64,000 bases of DNA, taken from assembly GCF_021404405.1 (NCBI RefSeq), contig NZ_JABFTV010000002.1, positions 372,001-436,000 on the forward strand, read 5' to 3'. Made by a program: the position numbers and the translations under genes. Of this stretch, positions 17,938-26,087 are shown piece after piece. A model generated the notes under the pieces. It did no database searches. It was not told the DNA's origin and saw only the letters and a list, made by a program, of their open reading frames with translations. Origin of the DNA: Billgrantia aerodenitrificans (GTDB taxonomy: Bacteria > Pseudomonadota > Gammaproteobacteria > Pseudomonadales > Halomonadaceae). The first letter of the stretch is position 1. Each line of letters opens with the position of its first letter.

Positions 17938-20187
17938 ATGGATGCCATCTCCGACAGTCAATCCGAGCGCCAGGGCGAGGCGCTCTACTCGGTCCAGGGG
18001 TTGTGGTGCACCAGCTGCGCCCTGGCCGTCGAGGCACAGCTGGCCCGCATGCCCGGCGTCAGCGCCGCCAGCGTGCACTACCCCAGTGCCACCCTGCTGG
18101 TGCAGGGGCAGCCGCCGGCGCTCGAGGAAGCGCGGCTGGCTGCCGCCGTGAGCCGGCTCGGCTACCGCCTCGGCCCACCGGAAGCGATCGGCGATGCCGA
18201 AGCGCGGCTGGATGCCGAGAGCCGCTATCTCACCCTGCGGTTGCTCATGGCCGTGGCCTTCGGCATGTGGACCATGCTCGCCTCGCTGCTGATCTATGCC
18301 GGCGCCATGCCGAGTGCCGAACTCGACTTGATCATGGCCTGGGTCTCGGGCGCGTTCGCCCTGCCGGTGGTCACCTACGTGGCGCTGCCGTTCTACCGCG
18401 CCGGCTGGCGCACGACCCGGGCGTGGCGACCCGGCATGGATGCGCTGGTGGCGCTGGGCGCGCTGACGGCGGTGGGCGTATCGCTGTGGCTGCTGGCTCG
18501 CGGCTCGCCCGAGGTCTATTTCGATACCGCCGTGATGCTGGTCACGCTGCTGCTGGTCGGGCGGCTGGTGGAAACCCTGTGCCGCCATCGTGGGCTGCGT
18601 GCGCTCCAGGCCTTGCATCGGCCGCCGGCGCAGGTGCAGCGCTGGGAGGCGGATGCCTGGCAGCCCTGTGCGCTGGATAGCGTGGCGGTGGGAGACCGGC
18701 TGCGCGTCGAACTCGGCGAAGCGCTGCCGCTGGACGGGACCCTCAGCGATGCCGAAGCGCTGCTCGACCTCTCGCCGCTGACCGGCGAAAGCGCGCCGCG
18801 GCGCTGCCTGCCGGGCGATGCCGTGGCGGCCGGCTGTCGTAACCTCGGCGCAGCGCTGGTCTTCGAGGTCACCGCGCCCGCCGGTGAGTGTCGTCTGGAC
18901 CGGCTGCGCGAGCAGATGTGGTGGCAACAGGCGCGCAAGGGCGAGCTGCAGCGGCTGGCGGATCGCTTCGCCGGCTGGCTCAGCCCCCTGGCGGTGGTGC
19001 TGGCGCTGTTCACCCTGATGGCCACCTGGCTGGCCGGCGTGCCGGCCGAAGAGGCCTGGGTAAGGGCGCTATCGGTGCTGGTGGTGGCCTGCCCCTGTGC
19101 CGTGGGCCTGGCCATTCCCCTGGCCGGCCTGGCGGGCAGCGGCCAGGCCCTGGAGCGCGGCGTGGTGATCCGCGACCCGGGCGCCTTCGAGACGCTGGCG
19201 CGAATCCGCAGCGCGGCCTTCGACAAGACCGGCACCCTCACCGCCGGGGAGCCGCAGGTGCAGGCCATGCACTCGGCGTCCAACCTGTCTGAACCGGAGC
19301 TGCTGGCGCTGGCCTCGGTGGCGGCGCGTGGCAGCGAGCACCCGTTGGCGCGGGCCGTGCGTCGCTATGTTCAAGATGCCCAGGATGCCGGGGCGGGCGG
19401 GGAGCTCGAGATCGTGCAGGCCGAGGAGGTCGGCGGACGCGGGCGGCGGGTCTCACTTGGCGACGGGCGAGAGCTGCTGCTGGGCAGCCGTGCCTGGCTC
19501 GCCGAGCAGGGCGTTGCCACCGAGCAGGCCGCCGACTCGGGAGAGAGCGAAGTGCTGCTGGCCTGTGGCGGCACCCTGCTGGCCCGCTTCACCCTCGGCG
19601 AGACGGCCCTGCCCGGTACTAGCGAGACGCTGACCGAACTGCGCCGAGAGGGGCTTGCCCTGGCCCTGATCAGCGGTGACAGGGGGCCGGCGGTGAGGCG
19701 GCTGGCGGATGCCGTGGGCATGAAAGCGGAAGAGTGCTATGCCGGGCGCAGCCCCGAGGCCAAGGCCAAGCTGCTGGCGGCCATGCCGCAGCCGTCGCTC
19801 TACGTGGGCGACGGGCTCAACGACGTGGTGGGGCTGGCCACCGCCAGCGTCGGCGTGGCGCCGCTGGGTGCCAATACCACGGTGCAGGAGGGCGCCAGCG
19901 TGGCGTTGCTGAAGCCCGGGGTGGCCGGGGTCGAGGTGGCCTGGCGCCTGGCGCGCCGCACGCGCCGGGTGATGCGCCAGAATCTGGTGCTCTCCGGGGT
20001 CTACAACCTGCTGGCGCTGGGGCTGGCGGTGGCCATGCCGATTCCGCCTCTGATAGCGGTACTGGCCATGGTGGCCAGCTCGCTCAGCGTGGTGGCGAAT
20101 TCGGCACGCCTGGCCCTGGCCGGCGAGCGGGAGCCCGAGCAGCCACGGCAAAGCCGACAGGTGGGAGCGCTGGGCACGGCGCCGTGA
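17938..20187 (+). CDS. P1B-type heavy-metal-transporting ATPase
   Basis: Inner-membrane ATPase of 749 residues exporting or delivering a soft metal, most likely Cu(I). An N-terminal heavy-metal domain has GLWCTSC (Cys24 and Cys27). The intramembrane metal site CPC is at 385-387, the phosphorylated Asp429 lies in DKTGTLT, SEHPLARAV is the HP locus, LTGES the actuator loop, and GDGLND contains Asp625. The start at 17938 excludes 66 upstream residues that would be translated through the LexA box region. CopA is the closest description, but a CcoI-type role in oxidase assembly cannot be excluded; no cco genes are adjacent. Confidence 0.88.
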   Translation: MDAISDSQSERQGEALYSVQGLWCTSCALAVEAQLARMPGVSAASVHYPSATLLVQGQPPALEEARLAAAVSRLGYRLGPPEAIGDAEARLDAESRYLTLRLLMAVAFGMWTMLASLLIYAGAMPSAELDLIMAWVSGAFALPVVTYVALPFYRAGWRTTRAWRPGMDALVALGALTAVGVSLWLLARGSPEVYFDTAVMLVTLLLVGRLVETLCRHRGLRALQALHRPPAQVQRWEADAWQPCALDSVAVGDRLRVELGEALPLDGTLSDAEALLDLSPLTGESAPRRCLPGDAVAAGCRNLGAALVFEVTAPAGECRLDRLREQMWWQQARKGELQRLADRFAGWLSPLAVVLALFTLMATWLAGVPAEEAWVRALSVLVVACPCAVGLAIPLAGLAGSGQALERGVVIRDPGAFETLARIRSAAFDKTGTLTAGEPQVQAMHSASNLSEPELLALASVAARGSEHPLARAVRRYVQDAQDAGAGGELEIVQAEEVGGRGRRVSLGDGRELLLGSRAWLAEQGVATEQAADSGESEVLLACGGTLLARFTLGETALPGTSETLTELRREGLALALISGDRGPAVRRLADAVGMKAEECYAGRSPEAKAKLLAAMPQPSLYVGDGLNDVVGLATASVGVAPLGANTTVQEGASVALLKPGVAGVEVAWRLARRTRRVMRQNLVLSGVYNLLALGLAVAMPIPPLIAVLAMVASSLSVVANSARLALAGEREPEQPRQSRQVGALGTAP

Positions 20188-20211
20188 CAGGCCGTGCCAG
20201 CCTGTTAAGAT
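20184..20211 (+). promoter_or_regulatory. Promoter of the cobT operon
   Basis: GTGACA (20184-20189), a 16-base spacer and TAAGAT (20206-20211) resemble a sigma70 promoter with a start near 20218, about 27 bases before cobT. No cobalamin riboswitch is visible in this short leader, unlike the other two B12 transcription units. Confidence 0.55.
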
Positions 20212-20244
20212 GGCGGCTGCTTCACGCCCTATCAGGATACGCTC

Positions 20245-21300
20245 ATGCTTGCCGATACCCTGGCCGCCATCGTGCCGGTCGATGACTCACTCGCCACTGC
20301 CGTGCAGGCACGCCTCGACAACCTCACCAAACCCCCTGGCAGCCTGGGGCGCCTCGAGGCCCTGACCAAGTCGCTGGCCGGTATGAGCGGCAATGCTTCA
20401 CCCAGGGTGAGCCCGCCCGGGGTGATCGTCTTCGCCGCCGACCATGGCGTGGCCGAAGAGGGCGTGTCGGCCTTTCCTCAAGAGGTCACGGCGCAGATGG
20501 TGGCCAATTTCGCCGCCGGCGGTGCCGCCATCAATGTCTTTGCCCGCCAGATCGGCGCGCGGCTCGAAGTCGTCGACGTGGGCGTGAAAGGAATCGTCGA
20601 AGGTGACGGCGTGGTAGTCGACAAGGTGCGCCCCGGCACCGCCAACTTCGCCCGCGAGGATGCCATGAGCCTGGCCGAGGCCGAGCGTGCCATCGAGGTC
20701 GGCATACGCGCCGCTGCGCGCAGCCACGCTGCCGGCTGCTGCTGCCTGATCGTTGGCGAAATGGGCATCGCCAATACTACCGCCAGCAGCGCCCTGTTGG
20801 CCGCCTTGAGCGGCCGGCCGGTGACCCGCCTGGTGGGGCAAGGGACCGGCATCGATATCTCGCGCCTGGCGCACAAGGCCGGGGTGATCGAAGGGGCCTT
20901 GGCAGCGCGCCAGCCCGACTCGGCCCGGCCGCTGGAGATGCTGGCCAAGCTCGGCGGGCTGGAGATCGCCGCCATGGCCGGTGCCTACCTGGGCGCGGCG
21001 GCTCGGCGCATGCCGATCCTGGTCGACGGCTTCATCGCCACGGTGGCGGCGCTGGTGGCCTGCCGACTTGCGCCCGCCCTGCGCGGTTACCTGATCTTCG
21101 GTCACCGCTCCTGCGAGCCGGGTCACGACGTGGCCCTCGAATTGCTCGATGCCGAGCCGCTGCTCGACATGCAGCTGCGCCTGGGCGAGGGCACCGGGGC
21201 GGCCCTAGCCTTTCCGCTGCTCGAAGCCGCCTGTCGCATGCTGAGTGAGATGGCTACTTTCGATTCGGCCGGGGTGGCTGGCGCTGCCCCCGAGTCATGA
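20245..21300 (+). CDS. cobT: Nicotinate-nucleotide--dimethylbenzimidazole phosphoribosyltransferase
   Basis: Activates the lower ligand: nicotinate mononucleotide plus 5,6-dimethylbenzimidazole gives alpha-ribazole phosphate. The 351-residue protein is normal length. LDNLTKPPGSLGRLE at the N-terminus and FAADHGVAEEGVSAFPQEVTAQMV are family blocks, and the catalytic glutamate is expected at Glu315 in LGEGTGAALAFP. AGGATA precedes the start. It leads the lower-ligand assembly operon; BluB, which makes its substrate, is 30 kb away. Called CobU in Pseudomonas denitrificans nomenclature. Confidence 0.95.
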   Translation: MLADTLAAIVPVDDSLATAVQARLDNLTKPPGSLGRLEALTKSLAGMSGNASPRVSPPGVIVFAADHGVAEEGVSAFPQEVTAQMVANFAAGGAAINVFARQIGARLEVVDVGVKGIVEGDGVVVDKVRPGTANFAREDAMSLAEAERAIEVGIRAAARSHAAGCCCLIVGEMGIANTTASSALLAALSGRPVTRLVGQGTGIDISRLAHKAGVIEGALAARQPDSARPLEMLAKLGGLEIAAMAGAYLGAAARRMPILVDGFIATVAALVACRLAPALRGYLIFGHRSCEPGHDVALELLDAEPLLDMQLRLGEGTGAALAFPLLEAACRMLSEMATFDSAGVAGAAPES

Positions 21301-21321
21301 GCGCCGAAGCATGAGCGCCGA
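21297..21321 (+). repeat. Direct repeat at the cobT-cbiB junction
   Basis: ATGAGCGCCGA occurs at 21297-21307 and 21311-21321. The first copy overlaps the cobT stop and opens a five-codon dead-end frame; the second copy is the real cbiB start. Confidence 0.8.
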
Positions 21322-22291
21322 GCCGCTGAGCCTGGCCCTGCTGGCGCTGCTGCTGGGAGCTATTGCGCTGGATCTGCTGATCGGCGACCCGCGCTGGCTT
21401 CCGCATCCGGTGGTTGCCATGGGACGGCTGATCGAAGCGCTGGAGCGCCGCTGGAACCGGGGCTCGCCCCGAGCCCGGCGGCTCAAGGGCTTCCTGCTCA
21501 CCGGCTGCGTGGTGGGGCTGACCTATGCCCTGGCCTGGAGCGTGCTGACGCTGCTCGCCGGGCTGCATCCTTGGCTGGGACTCATCGGCGAACTGCTGCT
21601 GCTGGCCAGCGCGCTGGCGATCAAGGGGCTGCGCGATGCTGCCTTCGCAGTGGCCGGTCCGCTGGCCAGGGGTGACTTCGACGCCGCGCGCCGGGCCGTT
21701 GCGATGATCGTGGGACGCGATACCGAGGCCCTCGACGAGGCCGAAATAACCCGCGCCACGGTGGAAACCGTGGCCGAGAACACGGTCGACGGCATCACCG
21801 CGCCGCTGTTCTGGGCGCTGCTCGGCGGGGCGCCGCTGGCACTGGCCTACAAGGCGGTGAATACGCTGGACTCCATGGTCGGCCACCGCAGCGAGCGCTA
21901 CGCCGACTTCGGCTACGCCTCGGCCAAATTAGACGATCTGGCCAACTGGGTGCCGGCCCGGCTCACCGCCCTGAGCATGTGGCTGGCCGCCCTGGCGCTG
22001 CCGGGGGCGCGTAGGCAGGGAGCGTTGGCTGGCACCTGGCGTGACGCGCCGGGCCATCCCAGCCCCAACGCCGGCTGGCCCGAGGCGATGATGGCGTACC
22101 TGCTCGGCGTGCAGCTCGGCGGCACCAATACCTACGGCGGGCGGGTCTCAGAGCGGGTAAGGCTGGGCGAGCCCCGCGAGCCGCTGCGAGTCGTCCATAT
22201 CCAGCGCGCCGTGACTCACATGCACGGCGCCTGGGTAGTGTTCTTCCTGCTGATGGCCGGTGTGGCCGGGACGTGGAGCGCATGGGCATGA
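21311..22291 (+). CDS. cbiB: Adenosylcobinamide-phosphate synthase
   Basis: Membrane enzyme attaching aminopropanol phosphate (from CobD) to adenosylcobyric acid. It has 326 residues, several hydrophobic helices, and the family motifs LLIGDPRWLPHPVVAMGRLI near the N-terminus, TVAENTVDGITAPLFWA and AYKAVNTLDSMVGHRSERY in the middle. The ATG at 21311 follows the duplicated ATGAGCGCC; an upstream in-frame start at 21245 lies inside cobT. Called CobD in P. denitrificans. Confidence 0.93.
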   Translation: MSAEPLSLALLALLLGAIALDLLIGDPRWLPHPVVAMGRLIEALERRWNRGSPRARRLKGFLLTGCVVGLTYALAWSVLTLLAGLHPWLGLIGELLLLASALAIKGLRDAAFAVAGPLARGDFDAARRAVAMIVGRDTEALDEAEITRATVETVAENTVDGITAPLFWALLGGAPLALAYKAVNTLDSMVGHRSERYADFGYASAKLDDLANWVPARLTALSMWLAALALPGARRQGALAGTWRDAPGHPSPNAGWPEAMMAYLLGVQLGGTNTYGGRVSERVRLGEPREPLRVVHIQRAVTHMHGAWVVFFLLMAGVAGTWSAWA

Positions 22292-22307
22292 GCGAGGGGA
22301 GAGGCGT

Positions 22308-23393
22308 ATGAGCGACTGGCCGAGTCACGGCGGGCGTCCGGAGCAGCTGTTGCCGCGCTTCGGCCTCGCTGGTGGCAGTGAGGTCATCGACTTCAGCGCC
22401 AACCTCAACCCGCTGGGGCCGCCGACGTGGCTAGCTGAGCGGCTCGCCGCCAGCGTGGCGGAGCTCGCCACCTATCCCGACCCCGATTATCGCGAGGCGT
22501 GCGAGGCCATCGCCCGCGCCGAAGAGCTGCCCGCCGAACAGGTGCGGCTGACCAATGGCGGTGCCGAGGCGATCTTCCTCGCCGCGGCGCTGCTGGCCAG
22601 GCAGGGGGTGAGCCGGGCCGCAATCGTGCAGCCCACCTTCGGCGAGTATACGCGCGCCTGCCGCCACTACGGCATCGCCGTGGAGCACGTCGAGCTGGCG
22701 GGTGAGCGTTTCGAGCTGGACGAGGCACGTGCCGCTGAGGCCATGCGCGCTGCCGGCGCGCTGTTCCTGTGCCGCCCCAACAACCCCACCGGCACGCTGA
22801 TCGAGCGCGAGCGGATCGAGCGCCTGCTGGCGGCAGCCCAGCGCCACGGCGCCACGCTGGTGGTGGACGAAGCCTTCGTCGATTTCGTCACACCGGATGA
22901 GCGGCTCACGCCGCTGCTGGCCCGCTTCGACAACCTGCTGCTGCTGCGCTCGATGACCAAGCTGTACGCCATTCCCGGCCTGCGGCTGGGTTACCTGCTG
23001 GGCTCGGCCACAGTGGTAGGGCGTATCGGCGAGCTGCAGCCGCCGTGGAGCGTCAACGCCCTGGCGGCGGGGCTGGTCGCGCCGCTATTGGCGGATCGTG
23101 ACTATCTGGCACGGACCCGCGCCTGGCTCGACGCCGAGCGGCCCTGGCTGCATGCCGAGCTCGAGGCGCTGGGGCTCGACGTCGTGCCTTCCCACGCCAA
23201 CTTCCTGTTGTTCAGGGATGCGCACGGCGAGTCGATGCCGGCGCTGCTGGAACACCTGGCGCGCTGCGGCATCCTGGCGCGCCATACCCACAATTTTATC
23301 GGCCTCGAGGGTGCCTGGCTGCGGGTGGCGGTGCGCTCGCGCAAGGAGAATGCTCAGCTGGTCGAAGCCATCACCCGTTGGAGAAATCCATGA
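22308..23393 (+). CDS. cobD: Threonine-phosphate decarboxylase
   Basis: PLP enzyme of the class I aminotransferase fold converting L-threonine phosphate to (R)-1-amino-2-propanol phosphate, the linker used by CbiB. The 361-residue protein shows DFSANLNPLGPP at the N-terminus, FLCRPNNPTGTL, the VVDEAFVDF aspartate and the PLP lysine in SMTKLYAIPGLRLGY. The ATG at 22308 follows GAGGGGAGAGG. The end overlaps cobU by ATGA. A threonine kinase (PduX/BluE type) for its substrate is not in the window. Called CobC in P. denitrificans. Confidence 0.93.
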   Translation: MSDWPSHGGRPEQLLPRFGLAGGSEVIDFSANLNPLGPPTWLAERLAASVAELATYPDPDYREACEAIARAEELPAEQVRLTNGGAEAIFLAAALLARQGVSRAAIVQPTFGEYTRACRHYGIAVEHVELAGERFELDEARAAEAMRAAGALFLCRPNNPTGTLIERERIERLLAAAQRHGATLVVDEAFVDFVTPDERLTPLLARFDNLLLLRSMTKLYAIPGLRLGYLLGSATVVGRIGELQPPWSVNALAAGLVAPLLADRDYLARTRAWLDAERPWLHAELEALGLDVVPSHANFLLFRDAHGESMPALLEHLARCGILARHTHNFIGLEGAWLRVAVRSRKENAQLVEAITRWRNP

Positions 23394-23950
23394 TCGCTTT
23401 CATCAGCGGCGGGGCGCGCTCCGGCAAGAGCACCCATGCCGAAGCCCTGGCACGACGCTGGCAGGCCGAACGGGGCGGGGCCCGCTATTACCTGGCGACC
23501 GCGAGGAGCGGCAGCGACGGCGAGTGGCAGGCCCGCATCGGCCGCCATCGGCAAGCCCGGGGCGAGGGCTGGATCACCCTGGAGGAGCCGGTCGATCTTA
23601 TCGCCGCTCTTGAGCGCGTGGAGCCGGGCGGCACGCTGCTGCTCGACTGCCTGACCCTGTGGGCCAGCCAGCTGCTCTATTCCAGCGAGCATGCCAGCGA
23701 GCTCGCCGAGGTGCGAGGCATCGCCATGCTCGAGCACCTGCTGGCCGAGGCCCGGCGACGCGACGTGGCGCTGGTGATCGTCTCCAACGACGTCAACGAA
23801 GGCATGCCCCCCGAGGACGCCGAGGTGTGGCGCTACCTGGCCTTTCTACAGCGGGTTCACCGCCTGGTGGCGCAGGAGGCGGACGAGGTGATCCAGGTGA
23901 TGGCCGGGCTGCCGCAGGTGTGGAAGCGCCGTGATGGAGAGCCATCATGA
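23390..23950 (+). CDS. cobU: Bifunctional adenosylcobinamide kinase / GTP guanylyltransferase
   Basis: Phosphorylates adenosylcobinamide and transfers GMP to give adenosylcobinamide-GDP. It has 186 residues with P-loop GGARSGKST (7-15), the IGRHRQARGEGWITLEEP block whose His is the likely GMP carrier, and LLLDCLTLWASQLL. The usual C-terminal EVGxGIVP...RxFRDxxG block is altered to NDVNEGMPPEDAEVWRYLAFLQ. That missing block is present in the small CobU-like protein three genes downstream. It overlaps both neighbours by ATGA. Called CobP in P. denitrificans. Confidence 0.9.
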   Translation: MIAFISGGARSGKSTHAEALARRWQAERGGARYYLATARSGSDGEWQARIGRHRQARGEGWITLEEPVDLIAALERVEPGGTLLLDCLTLWASQLLYSSEHASELAEVRGIAMLEHLLAEARRRDVALVIVSNDVNEGMPPEDAEVWRYLAFLQRVHRLVAQEADEVIQVMAGLPQVWKRRDGEPS

Positions 23951-24705
23951 AAGACGCCGCCTACGGCCTGGTGCTGGCGCTGCAGTTCCTGACCCGGCTG
24001 CCGCTGCCCTTCGCCTGCCCCTGGACGCCGGCCACCCGGCGCTGGGCGGTGCGCTGCTATCCGCTGGCTGGCGTGCTGCTCGGCGGCCTGCTGGTGGCGA
24101 TGGCCACGCTGCTCGAGAACCTGCTGCCCGCGCCGTTGCTGGCGCTGGCGCTGCTCACGCTGTGGGTGGCGCTCTCCGGTGGGCTGCACCTGGACGGCCT
24201 GATGGACGTGGCCGACGCCCTGGGCAGCAACGCGCCGCTGGAGCGCAAATGGGAGATCATGAAGGACCCCCATGTCGGCAGCTTCGGCATCCTGGCGCTG
24301 GTGTTCCTGCTGCTGTGGAAGGCCGCGCTGCTGTTCGTGATGATCGACATCGGCACGAACCTGCTGCTGTTGGTGATGATTCTGGGGCTGGGGCGCCTGG
24401 CCGCGGTCGCGCTGCTGGTACTGGCTCCGGCGGCGCGGCCCGAGGGCATGGCCGCCAGTTGGGAGCGTGACCTGGTGCCGCGGGACCTATGGCTCGCGGC
24501 GCTGCCGCTGCTGCCGCTGGCCGTGCTGGTGCCGGGCGGGGTGTGGCTGTGCCTTGCACTGGCGCCGTTCCTGATGCTCTATGCCTGGGGCATGCTGCGT
24601 GCCTTCAAGGGCATCAACGGCGATATCGTCGGAACCGCAATCGAGGGAGGAGAGCTATGGCTGCTGCTGGTCGCCTGGAGCTGGTGGTCGTTCGTCACGG
24701 GGTGA
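23947..24705 (+). CDS. cobS: Adenosylcobinamide-GDP ribazoletransferase (cobalamin synthase)
   Basis: Polytopic membrane enzyme joining adenosylcobinamide-GDP and alpha-ribazole (phosphate) to make adenosylcobalamin (phosphate). The 252 residues include LQFLTRLPLP at the N-terminus, the acidic GGLHLDGLMDVADALGS motif that binds metal, and KDPHVGSFGILAL. The start overlaps cobU by ATGA, and cobC begins 49 bases before its end. Called CobV in P. denitrificans. Confidence 0.95.
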   Translation: MKDAAYGLVLALQFLTRLPLPFACPWTPATRRWAVRCYPLAGVLLGGLLVAMATLLENLLPAPLLALALLTLWVALSGGLHLDGLMDVADALGSNAPLERKWEIMKDPHVGSFGILALVFLLLWKAALLFVMIDIGTNLLLLVMILGLGRLAAVALLVLAPAARPEGMAASWERDLVPRDLWLAALPLLPLAVLVPGGVWLCLALAPFLMLYAWGMLRAFKGINGDIVGTAIEGGELWLLLVAWSWWSFVTG

Positions 24706-25301
24706 CGCAGTGGAATCGCGAGCGTCGCTACCAGGGGCAGCGCGACATCCCGCTGCTACTGCCTGACGCCCTGGCGGGCCTCGACACGCTGCGCGGGGAG
24801 CTGGAGGAGCAGACCTTCGACGCCGTGCACTGCAGCGACCTGACCCGCTGCCGGCAGACCCTGGCGCACGTGATCGAAGGGCGCGAGAGGGCCTGGCCGA
24901 CGCACTTCGATGCGCGTCTGCGCGAGCTCGATTTCGGCGACTACGAGGGGCGTACCTACGATGAGCTGAAGTCGCAGCCCTTCTATCGCGCCTGGATCGA
25001 CAGCGAAGGCCGGCAGCCGCCGCCCGGCGGCGAGTCCACCGCCGACCTGGGCCGGCGGCTCGACGCTTGGTTCGGCGACGTGCTTGGCGCCTGCACGGCG
25101 CTTGGCCAACGCCGCGTGCTGGTGGTCACCCATGGCGGGGTGATTCGCGAGTTACGCCGCCGCTTCGAGGGCATCGGCTTCTGGCAGGGTGACGTCGTCC
25201 AGGCGGAGGGACGCCGCTTCACGTTTTCCATGAACGAAGAGGGATGCTGGCAATGCAGCTCTTCATCGGCGGTGCCTGCGCCGGCAAGCGCGACGCCGTA
25301 A
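24657..25301 (+). CDS. cobC: Alpha-ribazole phosphatase, histidine phosphatase family
   Basis: Removes the phosphate from alpha-ribazole-5'-phosphate or adenosylcobalamin-5'-phosphate. It has 214 residues with the catalytic RHG motif (VVVRHGVTQWN, residues ~10-20), LRELDFGDYEGRTYDE, and the second histidine in VVTHGGVIRELRRR. The ATG at 24657 has GAGGGAGGAG six bases upstream and lies within the end of cobS. The assignment to cobalamin rests on operon position, since related mutases share the same fold. Confidence 0.85.
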   Translation: MAAAGRLELVVVRHGVTQWNRERRYQGQRDIPLLLPDALAGLDTLRGELEEQTFDAVHCSDLTRCRQTLAHVIEGRERAWPTHFDARLRELDFGDYEGRTYDELKSQPFYRAWIDSEGRQPPPGGESTADLGRRLDAWFGDVLGACTALGQRRVLVVTHGGVIRELRRRFEGIGFWQGDVVQAEGRRFTFSMNEEGCWQCSSSSAVPAPASATP

Positions 25302-25681
25302 CGCAGCGCTTCGACGCTCCGCATTGGCACTCCGCCCATGCCGGCTGCCGGCTCGAGGCCTGGCGCTCGCTGACGGAAACCCGCTGCCTGGTGCTGGAGG
25401 GCTGGGAGCGCTGGATCGGCCAGCGGCTCGCCGATGAACCGAACGACGACCGGCTGCGCCAGGCCATGGCGCGGGAGCTCGACGCGCTGCGCGCCTGGGA
25501 AGCCGAGCAGGGTGGTCAGGCCGTGCTGATCCTGCTCGAAATGGGCCGCGGCATCGTGCCGCTCGGCCGGGAGAACAGGCGCTTGCGGGACCTCAACGGT
25601 TGGCTGGCCCAGGACGCCGCGGCACGCTGCGAGCGGGTCTGGTACGTATGGAATGGGCTGGTGAAATCGCTAACGCTTTGA
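25253..25681 (+). CDS. Small CobU-like P-loop protein
   Basis: A 142-residue protein resembling a shortened CobU. It starts with LFIGGACAGKRD (P-loop GxxxxGK with the final Ser/Thr replaced by Arg13), then LVLEGWERWIGQRL in place of LDCLTLWLTNLL. It ends with EMGRGIVPLGRENRRLRDLNG...RVWYVWNGLVKSL, the C-terminal block expected in CobU but altered in the operon's main CobU. The usual guanylylation region is shortened. ATG 25253 has AGAGGG nine bases upstream and overlaps cobC by 49 bases. It may be a partner subunit, a regulator, or a decaying paralogue. Confidence 0.65.
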   Translation: MQLFIGGACAGKRDAVTQRFDAPHWHSAHAGCRLEAWRSLTETRCLVLEGWERWIGQRLADEPNDDRLRQAMARELDALRAWEAEQGGQAVLILLEMGRGIVPLGRENRRLRDLNGWLAQDAAARCERVWYVWNGLVKSLTL

Positions 25682-25709
25682 TCTGTCTCAATACACGCCT
25701 AACCCTGCG

Positions 25710-25738
25710 TTGACGCCCTGGCGCGAGATTGCTAGCTT
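25710..25738 (+). promoter_or_regulatory. Putative promoter of the btu operon
   Basis: TTGACG (25710-25715), a 17-base spacer and TAGCTT (25733-25738) would start transcription near 25745, just before the riboswitch. The -10 is weak. Confidence 0.45.
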
Positions 25739-25751
25739 ACGCCCACTCTCA

Positions 25752-25950
25752 GGCGCCTCATGTCCTATCGAGGTTAAACGGGAAGTCGGTGACTCTCTTC
25801 GCAAGACGAAGAGGCGCATTCCGACGCTGCCCCCGCAACGGTGATCGAGTGTAGGTCCATCATCACGCCACTGTGCTTTGCATGGGAAGGCGATGGACCC
25901 GAAGCGTGCAGTCGACGCTTCGCTCGTCAGCCCGGAGACCGGCCTGAGAT
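25752..25950 (+). promoter_or_regulatory. Cobalamin riboswitch upstream of btuB
   Basis: The conserved cobalamin aptamer blocks occur in order: GAGGTTAAACGGGAA (25770-25784), GCTGCCCCCGCAACGGTGA (25826-25844) and the B12 box AGCCCGGAGACCGGCCTGA (25929-25947). It binds adenosylcobalamin or a related form and shuts off the gene downstream. The expression region to 26087 holds TGCGGTGGGC (25963-25972), shared with the second riboswitch. I see no clear terminator, so control is probably on translation of btuB. The 25682-26087 gap holds no gene. Confidence 0.93.
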
Positions 25951-26087
25951 AATTTGCCGGGTTGCGGTGGGCTACCTCGAGGCAGGGCAGGCGCCGCCGT
26001 TCACCTCTCCCTTTCTCGATCCCTTCACGCCACCCCGGCTTCGCCTAGAAGACCGTGCGGGTAGGCACGGCGAGCAAGGGAATCAAA

